A DNA stretch of 64,000 nt, taken from positions 14,648,874-14,712,873 of the forward strand of contig NC_039512.1 in assembly GCF_003672135.1 (NCBI RefSeq). Reading direction: 5' to 3'. Made by a program: the position numbers and the translations under genes. Source of the DNA: Ooceraea biroi (Eukaryota; Arthropoda; Insecta; Hymenoptera; Formicidae). Below are positions 54,901 through 62,687 of the stretch, piece after piece (position 1 is the stretch's first letter; each line of letters opens with the position of its first letter). The notes beneath the pieces are model-generated. The model saw nothing but the letters and a program-made list of their open reading frames with translations. It did not search any database and was not told the DNA's origin.

Positions 54901-56723
54901 GTTCATGCAACGAGAGAGTGCGGTTTGCACCGGTGCTGTAATTGCGTGATATAATCAGCCGGTTCATCGAACGTTGAGGGAAGCTCCCTTGATCGTTTAA
55001 TACCGGATGGTCCGACAATCACGCCGCTGTGCCGTGATATCGCCTCGATTTCATATTTTCCAGAAGTGTGTAAAATTGTTAAATTAAAAGAGAGAGAGAG
55101 AGAGAGAGGTCTCGTTTATATAATTTATATTTCGTATTTAAAGCAAACAATCTCGACGTTCGAAATAATTATTCAGTATTATCCATTTCCATTAAAATCA
55201 CTTTAAGTTACTAAAATAAAGTGTGTTAAAGTAAGGTCTCATAAGATTAATTACTATGAGGATAATTAGGGAAACAGAGCAAATATAAAAGTTGAAAGAA
55301 ATGTCAAATGCAAGAATGGAAACGATTCCACGCGATGCGAGATACAATCATGCTAGTGGGCTCGTTTCATCGAATGACACGCGGCACTTCTACACGTGAC
55401 CTCGAAAGAGGGTCACAGCCTTTCTTCCGGTTCTACGGTGTCACCTGCATAACAAACAGCCATTATATCGGTCTAGGGAAATGGCAAGCTCCAAAAAAGA
55501 AGAGGAAATTTGTTCAAAGAAAATAAGGCTCGATTAGACTTTATCAATTTCTACATTGTATTTTAGAGTGAAAGCAATCAGGCACTCTATGAATCATAAA
55601 GTAATATTAGTTATTCCTGCTTGCACGAAAAAATAACGCAAAAAAATATGCTTTGTGCAGTGTACGCTTCCTGTATATGTAAATCCTGCGATAAGGCACG
55701 ATCACAAAAAGCAATCACGTAATCGGTAGCATGGAAAGAGCGTTAGACAAAGATACTAACACTTCCGAGAGGAAACCTCGGATTTTCGTTGAGTACTTCC
55801 GACACGCGAGATTGTAAACCACAAACAGTTCGAGTCGCTCCATTCGATCCATTCAACTAATCGCAAACAGGAAGAGCGCGACAAAAATGTCCGCTCCAAG
55901 GCTATAGTAATTGTTTCATACAAATCTCCGATGAACGTACCTCGTTTCTTTAAATATATAGTAAACTTTTCTCTTTTTTAAACCTCTCGCAATAAGTTGA
56001 AAAATCGTAAAACCTACAGCTTGAAATGTAAACGATAATTTTCTAGATATGCACGACTCAGAATTTCTCCAACATGCTTTTCGAAGGTTTGCATTATCCG
56101 GATTTGCCGGCACAAGACTTAACATTTTGATTGTGGCCCGGGACCTACACAGCCATAAATCCGTACCTGACAACCCAAGAGTACTGAATGAAGGCGATGG
56201 CTTCATTCTGAAAGTTCTTTCACCGCGAGCTGTAATGAGGGCAGCGGGCGGTCGCGGATTATACACGCATCCCTCTTTATTATTACTTAACGAAGCACTC
56301 TATCATTAATTATTCATCGCCATGAACGGTGGAACATTTACTTCGATTAAATATTAAACATTCAAAGATATGCTCTATTTTTTTCGAAATTCTAATTATT
56401 GCAGACTATATTTATTAGGATTATTCCAGAATAACGTGATAATTTAATACCTCCTTTTCTTAAGAAGAAAGTACACGGAAAATAAGCTTTTTCCGCAATT
56501 TACGTTTGTGGCACTTTTAGTACTTTCCGTGTCAAGTCTTGCCCAGAATGATGTTTATAGCAGAAACTAGATGATAACAACAAAGGAAAAATATTGATAC
56601 ACTTACGACACGATTGCATTTCATCGCTGTTGTCGTCGCAATCGCCTCGATAATCGCACACGAGAATTGACTGTATGCATCTGCCATCGTTGCACCTGAA
56701 CATGTTAGTCCCGCAGCCATCGC
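36722..56723 (-). CDS. LRP2: Megalin (low-density lipoprotein receptor-related protein 2), 28 exons, 5' end missing
   Basis: This gene encodes a giant type I membrane receptor. Megalins mediate clathrin-dependent uptake of many secreted ligands at the apical surface of epithelia; the Drosophila ortholog mgl is known for uptake of cuticle protein Yellow. Translating the spliced exons gives about 4,565 residues. LDLa clusters of 6, 8, 10 and 11 are separated by EGF modules and 2, 4, 1 and 1 YWTD propellers. Two EGF-like modules, a transmembrane helix (about residues 4,413-4,436 of the visible protein) and a 129-residue tail with an FSNPMY motif follow. Human LRP2 is about 4,655 residues with 36 LDLa; LRP1 has only 2 LDLa in its first cluster, which excludes it. 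The tail also resembles megalin (a VSFRQGSN-like segment and a LVEED-containing end). All exon phases join without a frameshift. The signal peptide and probably one LDLa are not visible. Exons are listed separately. Confidence 0.96.
37129..37228 (-). CDS. LRP2: Megalin exon aa: juxtamembrane cytoplasmic tail
   Basis: 33 cytoplasmic residues, GKPGGLSSLTGAQ and then VSFRQGSNVEFG. The Ser/Thr-rich stretch followed by V-S/T-F-R-x-G resembles the juxtamembrane tail of vertebrate megalin and supports LRP2 rather than LRP1. The exon is 100 nt, phase 2 to 0, with acceptor TTATAG and donor GTAAGT. Confidence 0.92.
37307..38282 (-). CDS. LRP2: Megalin exon z: propeller 8, membrane-proximal EGFs, transmembrane helix
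   Basis: The rest of propeller 8 (LYWSE, LYWSD, LYWTT), an EGF (CHNDQCTHLC) and a membrane-proximal EGF (CRCQNGGRCQEEDD...FCEM). Then comes a hydrophobic helix of about 24 residues (AAIVIPIVICLLVLFC onward) followed by the stop-transfer KKRP. Visible residues 4116-4441. The exon is 976 nt, phase 1 to 2, with donor GTAAGC. Confidence 0.96.
38365..38871 (-). CDS. LRP2: Megalin exon y: EGF pair and start of propeller 8
   Basis: An EGF pair (ENDRGGCSQKC; calcium-binding DIDEC) and the first strands of propeller 8 (YVFWID), visible residues 3947-4116. The exon is 507 nt, phase 1-1, with acceptor TTTTCAG. The donor GTATAT joins to DSKPTSLAVDW of the next exon. Confidence 0.93.
38949..39203 (-). 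CDS. LRP2: Megalin exon x: LDLa IV-10 and IV-11
   Basis: The last two LDLa modules of the ectodomain, ending DCGDLSDELGC, visible residues 3862-3947. The exon is 255 nt, phase 1-1, with acceptor GTGCAG and donor GTGAGT. Its size and phase equal those of exons c and d. Confidence 0.94.
39280..39517 (-). CDS. LRP2: Megalin exon w: LDLa IV-8 and IV-9
   Basis: LDLa IV-8 (FQCDSGHC...DMSDEKNC) and IV-9 (FQCNNNLC...DNSDENPTMC), visible residues 3783-3862. The exon is 238 nt, phase 0 to 1, with acceptor CTTACAG and donor GTAAGT. Confidence 0.94.
39585..40102 (-). CDS. LRP2: Megalin exon v: LDLa IV-4 to IV-7
   Basis: Four LDLa modules plus the first cysteine of the next (QQWVCK), visible residues 3610-3782. 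Module IV-5 has an expanded RCPGHANYRC loop. The exon is 518 nt, phase 1 to 0, with acceptor TTTCAG and donor GTAAGT. Confidence 0.94.
40221..40513 (-). CDS. LRP2: Megalin exon u: LDLa IV-1 to IV-3
   Basis: Completes LDLa IV-1 (DCKDGSDESTSC) and holds IV-2 and IV-3, visible residues 3512-3610. The exon is 293 nt, phase 2 to 1, with acceptor CCATAG and donor GTGAGT. Confidence 0.93.
40585..41192 (-). CDS. LRP2: Megalin exon t: end of propeller 7, EGF, LDLa IV-1 start
   Basis: The rest of propeller 7 (IFWAD, IYWTD), then an EGF (NPCAENNGGCSHLC) with a long loop between its third and fourth cysteines. The start of LDLa IV-1 (AGQHRCGPPDEKC) follows, visible residues 3310-3512. The exon is 608 nt, phase 0 to 2, with acceptor TTTCAG and donor GTAAGA. 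Confidence 0.94.
41292..41535 (-). CDS. LRP2: Megalin exon s: propeller 7, middle
   Basis: Blades of propeller 7 (DWIGRKLYWLD, LYFTS), visible residues 3228-3309. The exon is 244 nt, phase 2 to 0, with acceptor GTTTAG and a CAG|GTGGAT donor. Confidence 0.92.
41670..42237 (-). CDS. LRP2: Megalin exon r: LDLa III-10, EGF pair, start of propeller 7
   Basis: The last module of cluster III (FMCANGNC...DESDEPPHC), then an EGF pair (DECARIELNQC; calcium-binding DIDEC) and the first strands of propeller 7. Visible residues 3039-3228. The exon is 568 nt, phase 1 to 2, with acceptor CTTCAG. The donor GTACGC is weak; it exits in an AG|A arginine codon. Confidence 0.93.
42397..42792 (-). CDS. LRP2: Megalin exon q: LDLa III-7 to III-9
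   Basis: Three LDLa modules, visible residues 2907-3039. The first has an enlarged loop between its second and third cysteines (CVANKMWNRAQC). The exon is 396 nt, phase 1-1, with acceptor TTTTCAG and donor GTAAGT. Confidence 0.94.
42925..43133 (-). CDS. LRP2: Megalin exon p: LDLa III-5 and III-6
   Basis: Completes LDLa III-5 (DCLDGSDEPPGYC) and holds III-6 (DCLDNSDEDERHQC), visible residues 2837-2907. The exon is 209 nt, phase 2 to 1, with donor GTAAGT. The acceptor GTGGCAG has a poor pyrimidine tract but is fixed by the phase and the Cys register. Confidence 0.92.
43248..43668 (-). CDS. LRP2: Megalin exon o: LDLa III-2 to III-5
   Basis: Three complete LDLa modules and the first part of a fourth (NSFRCPNH), visible residues 2697-2837. 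Module III-3 carries a two-residue insertion with an NVT glycosylation sequon just before SDE. The exon is 421 nt, phase 1 to 2, with acceptor TTTCAG and donor GTAAAA. It exits in an AG|G arginine codon before Cys. Confidence 0.94.
43751..44921 (-). CDS. LRP2: Megalin exon n: EGF, propeller 6, EGF, LDLa III-1
   Basis: Begins SNGGCSQLC (rest of the EGF), then propeller 6 (LLFTQ, VYWTD, LYFTD, LYWTD, IYWTD). An EGF (NPCNINNGGCDQSC) and LDLa III-1 follow, ending SDEDTSYC. Visible residues 2307-2697. The exon is 1,171 nt, phase 0 to 1, with acceptor TTTTTCAG and donor GTAAGT. Confidence 0.95.
45017..45665 (-). CDS. LRP2: Megalin exon m: propeller 5
   Basis: Contains the remaining blades of propeller 5 (LYFAN, LYWID, IYWVD, VYWVD), ending in the first cysteine of the next EGF (TNPCSQ). 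Visible residues 2090-2306. The exon is 649 nt, phase 2 to 0, with acceptor ATTTTAG and donor GTATTG. Confidence 0.94.
45766..46765 (-). CDS. LRP2: Megalin exon l: propeller 4, EGF, start of propeller 5
   Basis: Carries most of propeller 4 (LFIGN, VFWVD, LYFSC, LYYLD), then the EGF CLINNGDCEQLC...CACG and the opening strands of propeller 5 (IYWVE). Visible residues 1757-2090. The exon is 1,000 nt, phase 1 to 2, with acceptor CACATAG and donor GTAATA. It exits inside an AG|A arginine codon. Confidence 0.94.
46909..47110 (-). CDS. LRP2: Megalin exon k: EGF end and start of propeller 4
   Basis: Finishes the EGF (VGFKLLSDGRC) and opens propeller 4 (IIYWLQ as the degenerate YWTD), visible residues 1690-1757. 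The exon is 202 nt, phase 0 to 1, with acceptor CCTTAG and donor GTAATA. An 84-nt intron precedes it. Confidence 0.93.
47195..48554 (-). CDS. LRP2: Megalin exon j: LDLa II-7/8, EGF pair, propeller 3
   Basis: The longest exon (1,360 nt, phase 2 to 0), visible residues 1236-1689. It finishes LDLa II-7 and contains II-8, whose ending is NGADE. An EGF pair follows (ECEHQSGLC; calcium-binding DINEC), then all of propeller 3 (IFWSD, LYWLD, LFWTD, IYFAD, MYWTD) and the start of the next EGF. The acceptor is TTTTTCAG and the donor GTGAAT. Confidence 0.95.
48713..49429 (-). CDS. LRP2: Megalin exon i: LDLa cluster II, modules 1-7
   Basis: Six LDLa modules with parts of a flanking one, visible residues 998-1236. 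Most carry the DCxDxSDE calcium site. Module II-4 has DHQDE instead of GSDE. The exon is 717 nt, phase 2-2, with acceptor GTGCTAG. The donor GTCTAT is weak but required by phase: AG|A arginine then the Cys of module 7. Confidence 0.93.
49631..50384 (-). CDS. LRP2: Megalin exon h: propeller 2, EGF, start of LDLa cluster II
   Basis: Completes propeller 2 (LYWCD, MYITD), then an EGF beginning NPCTINNGGCEKLC with an unusually long loop between its third and fourth cysteines. The first half of LDLa II-1 (WDFTCANQ) follows, visible residues 746-997. The exon is 754 nt, phase 1 to 2, with acceptor TATTAG and donor GTGCGT. The exit splits an AG|G arginine codon just before a cysteine. Confidence 0.93.
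50518..51019 (-). CDS. LRP2: Megalin exon g: end of propeller 1, EGF, start of propeller 2
   Basis: Carries the end of propeller 1, an EGF with the hallmark CGNNNGGCQHMC, and the first blades of propeller 2 (IYYSD, LYYID), visible residues 579-746. The exon is 502 nt, phase 0 to 1. The donor chosen is AAAG|GTTCGT because it restores the usual 9-residue D-S-x4-L-N-V spacing. An alternative GTAAAG donor lies 6 nt inside the exon at the same phase. Confidence 0.9.
51119..51978 (-). CDS. LRP2: Megalin exon f: calcium-binding EGF and beta-propeller 1
   Basis: Begins with a DRDEC calcium-binding EGF, then the YWTD repeats of propeller 1 (LFWSD, IYWCD, IYWTD), visible residues 293-579. The exon is 860 nt, entry phase 1, exit phase 0, with donor GTAATA. 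The 99-nt intron that follows is stop-free and in frame (see findings). Confidence 0.94.
52121..52237 (-). CDS. LRP2: Megalin exon e: EGF-like module
   Basis: A single six-cysteine EGF-like module (CNTLGCQHKC...ACYCPEG...TC), visible residues 254-292. The exon is 117 nt, phase 1-1, with acceptor CCGTAG and donor GTAAAT. It is the first of the EGF pair that precedes propeller 1. Confidence 0.92.
52363..52617 (-). CDS. LRP2: Megalin exon d: two LDLa modules, cluster I
   Basis: Two LDLa modules, visible residues 169-253: DQFRC...DGSDEKSC and a longer NKFRCPKGAPDG...DGADEEAAC form. The exon is 255 nt, phase 1-1, with acceptor ACGCAG and donor GTAAGT. It ends cluster I. Confidence 0.93.
52848..53102 (-). 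CDS. LRP2: Megalin exon c: two LDLa modules, cluster I
   Basis: Two LDLa modules (FRC...GRDEERC and FRC...NSDEEHC), visible residues 84-168. The exon is 255 nt, phase 1-1, with donor GTGAGT. An AG 7 nt inside the exon is rejected as the acceptor because it breaks phase with the previous exon. The first module has GRDE in place of the usual GSDE. Confidence 0.92.
53103..54535 (-). other. LRP2: Megalin intron between exons b and c (1,433 nt)
   Basis: Bounded by GTGAGT and CTTGTAG. It is AT-rich, with no exon-like sequence on either strand that I could recognise. Confidence 0.8.
54536..54667 (-). CDS. LRP2: Megalin exon b: LDLa, cluster I
   Basis: A single LDLa module with six cysteines and the acidic ending DCVDGTDEDGC, visible residues 40-83. 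The exon is 132 nt, phase 1-1, with acceptor TTTTAG and donor GTGAGT. It is flanked by the two longest introns of the visible gene, 1.9 kb upstream and 1.4 kb downstream. Confidence 0.88.
54668..56606 (-). other. LRP2: Megalin intron between exons a and b (1,939 nt)
   Basis: The largest visible intron, bounded by GTAAGT and TTTTAG. It contains an (AG)n tract at 55089-55108. No LDLa-like exon was seen within it. Confidence 0.8.
55089..55108. repeat. (AG)10 microsatellite in a megalin intron
   Basis: Perfect AG dinucleotides inside the 1.9-kb intron between exons a and b. Confidence 0.9.
56607..56723 (-). CDS. LRP2: Megalin exon a: LDLa, cluster I (first visible)
   Basis: One six-cysteine LDLa module with the calcium-binding DCDDNSDE ending, visible residues 1-39. 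The exon is 117 nt, phase 1 at both ends. The acceptor is a pyrimidine-rich tract ending TTACAG and the donor is GTAAGT. It probably corresponds to the second LDLa of cluster I in other megalins. The reading frame stays open for 39 codons upstream, so the true 5' boundary is less certain than the 3' one. Confidence 0.85.
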
Positions 56724-57534
56724 CTGTAACAGAAAGCATAGAGCATGAAGGGATCGGCCGAGTAGCGATATTGCTGCCGTGATAGGTGAAAGGTTCAATG
56801 CCTGCGGGGCCGGGGAACCGCCGTTTCTAGGTGTAACTGTTGTAGAAGGCAGAATTCTTCTGGGTTCGAGCGAATCCTCACCCAATGAACTTTCGCCAAC
56901 AACGATCATTTCGTCACCTCGATTATTCGTAGTCCGACACATATTAAGAAATAAGACCAAAGTTTCTTCTTTTTATTGGAGTGATCAAAGGGCGGAAATG
57001 CGTGATTCACGAGAATGTCATTTCGTCGCGATGCCAAATTCGTGGGTAGAAAATTAAGACATGATATACATCCGCCTGCATTAATGCGATATATCTCTCT
57101 TCATTAACATAACATAATTGGACACAGACACACTTTTCGAAATATATACATTTATAACTTAAGTACTATTTAATTTAAGTACTAAAATCAAGATTTCTTT
57201 CAAACATTAAATATTAGTTACTTCATTTTCAACATTAAACATGTTTTGGCAGACACGCACACACGCACACGCCAAAAATTCCAAAGGCTTAAACTTTGTC
57301 TAACAAGAAAAAGAGAAACAATTTCAGGCATCATACAATACCCACACAGCACAGAACATTGCCGCAACATTGCTGCAAGCTTCCGTGCTGTATAACTAAT
57401 GTTTTGAAATTTGGTTGAAAATTTGCTGCGCAGCATCAGCGGGATGAGATAAGAAAAGATACGACAAGAAGTCACCTCGTATCTCGGCTTTTGTTTGCAG
57501 GTGACTTTTGTTCGTCGACTAATAAGCGAGGCAT

Positions 57535-57582
57535 CATTTGCATAACGATGCAGAATTTTTCGCGAGTGTCATTATGCAAATG
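57535..57582. promoter_or_regulatory. Inverted pair of POU octamer motifs
   Basis: CATTTGCATAA at 57535-57545 and its exact reverse complement TTATGCAAATG at 57572-57582, with a 26-nt spacer. Each arm contains the perfect octamer ATGCAAAT bound by POU-domain factors. It lies about 0.8 kb upstream of the first visible megalin exon. Confidence 0.35.
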
Positions 57583-58759
57583 TGTCGCTGTTGATATTCT
57601 TATACCGCGCAGTTTCGCGACGATCATACGTGTCGTGTAAATCATTACTAATAAGAATAACAATAAACAAGTCGTTATCTAAGCACGATGTCAGCTATTT
57701 AAAACTGGTGTCTTGATAACTTGTATTTTCCTAAGAATACAATATTTGCTTGTAAATGCGTTTTATTATCAATAAAACAGAGAAAATCTCAGATAATTAT
57801 TGTGAAACTAAAATCTCTGATTTTAAAATATTCTAAAATTGCTGATTACAACTATTGCTATATAAACTGCTATAGTATATATTTCAATTTTAGCAATTCC
57901 TTTAAAATGATTTTGTGAGAACTTTGAAAAATCTCTATAACTATTATCTAAACTTCTGCGTATCGACATTCCAAATAAAGAAAATCCAATTTTCAACTGT
58001 CTTGTTGGAACTAATAACCTATCCTTGACTCACCACTATATTTTTATTTCGACACGCGTTTTCCAAGTTTACCTCGTATTTCGAAAGGAAAAATAATCTT
58101 CTCTCCTAAATGGATTTATCGCGCCGTAACGGCAATCGATGCCCGTTTACGGAGACTTTCCCATCGCGGGAAGTTCCTTGATTCCATCGTCCTTGGACGA
58201 GAAAGCAATCCTGTGATTGCTGTACAAATCGCTGACAACGTCGAGATTAATACTTAAAAAATCGGTCACGCTCGTGAATACGAAATGTACGAGATTTACA
58301 GAATGTCCTAGACCTCACATTGATGCCAGTTAAGGGAAAATCTCTAAAGACACTTGGAATGTTCTAATGTTCCCCGATTCAAATTTGCAAATATCCTTCG
58401 AACAACTATCACAAAAGATTTGAGACATCTTGTACACCTAGAACGAAAGATGCCGCACTGATCTTTCGCGATGAAAAATATATTTTCAAACTAAAATGCT
58501 AATCCTTGTAGAGGTAAATGCAAGGTACTAGTCAACGCAAAAGCGTCGGTCCTTGAAACTTTTCGCAAACAAATAATGATCATCAATCATCAATTAATTT
58601 TCAAGGTAGCACTTTACCGTAATTCTTGACAAATCAATTTTTACGACCGTCTATATTAATTAATCGCTCCACTATGACATTTGTTCAGAAACGAACCATA
58701 AATCGCTGAATCTGCGAAGGAAAGTGAGGAGAGCACGGAGGAGGTAAGAGTAGAAAGAT

Positions 58760-58800
58760 GTGTGTGCATATGTATGTATATGTGTATGTATGTAAGTAAG
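58760..58800. repeat. GTAT/GTGT-type microsatellite
   Basis: Mixed TG, TATG and TAAG units, followed downstream by a purine-rich stretch at 58836-58931. Confidence 0.8.
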
Positions 58801-60665
58801 TCACGTTCTGTGTATGTGGGTGCCTCACTATCATGAGAGAAGAGGCAACAGAAAGAAGGAGAGAGAAGCTGCGAGAAGAGAGAAACGGTGGTCGATTAGG
58901 GAGAGGGAGACAATGAGAGTAGGAGAGAGAGGCTGATGGCACTAGAGAGGAGAGCAGAGGAGAGGAAATGGCGGCGGCTTGGAAGTGCAGCGTTCGTGCC
59001 AGGCTGTGCGGCCTGGTACGAACAGAGAGCCGACAGCAGTCAGGAGGGAATGTGCATTGCGGAATGCAAATATCGAAGATAGATAGCGATACCCGTGACA
59101 TATTCGTGCTCAACATCTTTTCGCAATATTTTCACGTTATACAGAAACGATTCTCTGGATAGCTCTCTGAATTCGTTAAGGAAAACCAAAGAAACACTGT
59201 TATTTCCTTCAATTCCTCGTAAATCGCCAATCAATTTTCAAGATTGTATCTGCAACGTTCGTTGCTTCGTTGCAACACATTCAGGAATCAACTGTAGACC
59301 ATTGGAGCTGCAACGAATTGGCGTGTTAACTCTTGAGGCATATTGCCTGATCGATCTTTAGGACAGGTCTTTTCTTCGCTAAAATTTAAATCTTCTTTTT
59401 TAACAATTCAAAATTAATTTTATAATTTACAAAATTTTGTGAAAAATATAATACAGGAAATTTGGTATGAGCTTGGATACCTTAAATTTATTGTCACTCT
59501 GGAGGATATGGCCGACAGTTTGATCACTAGTTTCGTTTAAATTATTCCAATTTGAAATTCAAATGTTTCCACTCGGAGCTATGCGAATAGCTTCGATCGC
59601 ACATCTCGTTTGGATATTTTACTGGAAACCCAGTTCCACAAAAATGGAATAAATTTTAGATTCCCAAAATCCGCTTTAAATCTATGTTATTACATTTTAC
59701 TCTTTTTCTCAATTTTTTGTTCGCATGGTGGAATCATACCACCCGTGATTGTATTAGCAGTGACTCTCGTATTTCTCGTATTATTAAATGTTCATAGTCT
59801 GACATAAAAATAATATAACAAGGTGAAACTGTGACCACATTTTCCAGAAGGTAAAATCGCATTACGTTGTAACAGCTGTATGATAACAATCGTAATAAAA
59901 TAATAAACATGAATGTAAATTCTCGGAATCATTTATCAGCGATAATTCACTCGTCTATAATATCTAGCCTATCCTTTATATACTGGTATGCAACAGGCTC
60001 TGGCAATGATATAATATATTGTTAAGTAATGTAACAAGTATGTCAACGCTCGTCCTATGATATCGGCATGCTGTGCGACGTTCACCTTCGCGCTCGCGTG
60101 AGAGGCGGATGCTCTTTCAGCAGCACCGTTCGTACCAGACGGTGCAACAGCCAGCCGTATGCCACCGCTGAATCGGCCGGCGCGGCGCAACGTTGTGCAT
60201 CCGACACGTCGCGTGTATTTTCTACGGGAAAACCGTCGGACGTTTCTCTCTGTCTGTCTCTCCAATAATGACTCAATATGCGAAATCGATTAACCAGGAC
60301 TCCCACACCCGCTAATGACAAAAAAAAACGGAGTGAACGCGCTGAAAGATCATGAAATGAGGCTGTTACGTCAATGTAGAATCAAGTTAATATCAAGCGA
60401 AAAGTATTGGAATATAATTGGGAATATAAATAGCATAGATAGTACGAATGCAATTCTGCTAACTTAATTTGAAATATAGTCGGCAAAATAGTAAAATGCC
60501 GCCGTGAGTTGATCAAGGCGGATTAAATGATAGCGAAAGGTCGCTGCATATCCGTGTCATTATCCATGTTTCAATGGGATTACCAATTATCGAGAATAAA
60601 TCAAGAGAGATACGATCGTGTTTCGGCGGTAAATGAACGCGTAAGTAATGCAGAAACGCCGGTCG

Positions 60666-60681
60666 CGCGTATATATACGCG
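60666..60681. repeat. 16-bp palindrome containing TATATATA
   Basis: CGCGTATATATACGCG is its own reverse complement. It could serve as a TATA box in either direction, but no initiator or coding exon confirms a promoter. Confidence 0.5.
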
Positions 60682-62650
60682 AAACAGCTAGTTGAATGCA
60701 AGCGCGATTATCGTACCGCAATAAAGATTGAGCCGATTAGGTTCTTAATGGAATTAATCATGAGTTTGAGACTCTATTACGTAGAAAGATGTCTTTACTC
60801 TTCTCCTACGTATAATATGTTCCTCTTCTAGACAAGTTTCTTTCTTTAATGATCCACGGAATACCTCAATGACGGTGGGTAATTTTAGTAGAATTGATTT
60901 AGAGAATGATGGTTGTCAGGTCGTAAGTAATGCACATCATATTCGTTTACAATTGAACATTATTTTCTTATAAATAATCTGAGAAGTAAGCGCAATCAGT
61001 CATTAGTCGATTGATAAATAGTTATTGACGCATCCAGAGGAGCGTCTGAAGAAATCTTGAACGTAGGGCGGCCTGGTTCGCTAATTGGATCACAGATCAA
61101 CGAACGCTATACGCGACACATATCAGCAACAGCCAGTGTCATTCAGCCAAGCCAACACCGCGCTCGTAGTACGTACAAGGCCACGGTAGACGAATGCTCG
61201 ATTGATAGCTCTGGTGAAGGGAAATCTCTTCAGGCCTCCGGTTCACGATGCCGATTCTCGTCTCTCCGCGATTAGATCATACTTTAGATGAGAGGACTAC
61301 GCTACGCTTGGTATGCACAAGTTATACAAAACTCGAGGTGGAGATGCTCAGGGTGTGCCAGATGCAATTACGCTCGTTTCATCTCTTTTCAATCATGCAA
61401 TCTCGCATTAAGCGAAAAAGCATATTTGCAATAATCTATCAAATCGTAATTAGCAATAAAGCTTGACTAAACTTGAATTAAACGAAGCTCCCAAAGTCTA
61501 AAACTTCTTTGTCAAGTTTTTGTGAAAGAAAGGTAAACATGGGTCTAGTACAATGAACGGTTGCAGATTCCACACGTGAGGCACATCTAAGTCAATTGTG
61601 ATGTGAAAAGAATTAGCGAAACGTTTAAGGTAATTAACGCCTGGTGTGCTAATGTACGAACGTCTGACTCGTTACATGCCAGTGAACGGAAACATCATTT
61701 TTCTTTTGAATACTTTTCTCCGACGAAAATCGATGTCAAAATAATCGTTAATATTAACCATCGCATTTGGAAAACGATTTTTCTGCAGTTACGAAAAGAG
61801 CAACAAATTGGGCAAATCGCTTGCAAAACCGGAACACGCTAGCTTCACGTGCGCGAGTGGAGTTTCGGAACGATTAATCGATTTGCTTTGGATCACTCGG
61901 TATAACGAGCGACACGTCGTATTTATGGCGACTTGTCGCCACTCGATTTTCGTGCGGCGCTCGAAAGCCATTGACCTTCCTTCATTTCTGTGCCATGTCA
62001 TAAGGCTAATTCGATTACGTGCTGCAAATTATCAGACGTCTCCTCCTCCGAGAGAAATTTTAAACGACCTAATTCGCATAGCCGTAACTCTTTAAATGTC
62101 CGTTTAAAAACTAAAAAAAACTAAAAACTAAAACTAAACTTTTTTTCAAAAAATCTGCATCTCTACTCCTAACAAAGGAGTACTTTACTTATGGAATCTA
62201 ATTGTGAAAGCTGTTAATTGATGTCTTTTTCTCTTTCCACGCATCACCTAGCTCCACTTTATTACGTTACATAAATTCAGAAATAAACTATGCGGATATA
62301 TCTTCAGGCGTATTACGTCACAAGTTAATGCAAAGTTGTCGTTGCCGTTAAGAGTATTTCTTCTTCCTCGTTATAGTCTTTGCGTGCGCTCGCAGGCACT
62401 CGTGCAAGCCTCGCCTTCGATTTGCTGCACTCATTCGAGCGCGAATCTGCATTCGGTCGGGGTTTAATGTCCTGCAATTCGGCATGTACATGTACAGGTA
62501 GACGCACTCGTGTGTACACTTCGCTGCATCTTGACTGAACACATATACACGTGTGTGCGTGCGAAATGCGTGCTTGTGAGAGACCTCGAAGAATCCGCTG
62601 AGTATAGAACTTGCTTGCTAGAAGTAAATCTAGATTGCGAACACTGTATG

Positions 62651-62687
62651 CACGCGCGCGCGCGCGCGTGTATGTGTATATGTGTGT
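62651..62687. repeat. (CG)8 followed by TG/TA repeats
   Basis: Alternating purine-pyrimidine DNA over about 37 bp, a sequence type that can adopt Z-form. Confidence 0.85.

Noticed and set aside
58685..59116. 143-codon minus-strand open frame
   Set aside because: The product is the translation of microsatellite and pyrimidine-rich DNA (Ser/Leu/Pro and Tyr/Thr runs).
59969..60321. Overlapping minus-strand open frames as the missing megalin signal-peptide exon
   Set aside because: Neither frame starts with a signal peptide or contains LDLa cysteines, and no donor fits the phase 1 entry of exon a.
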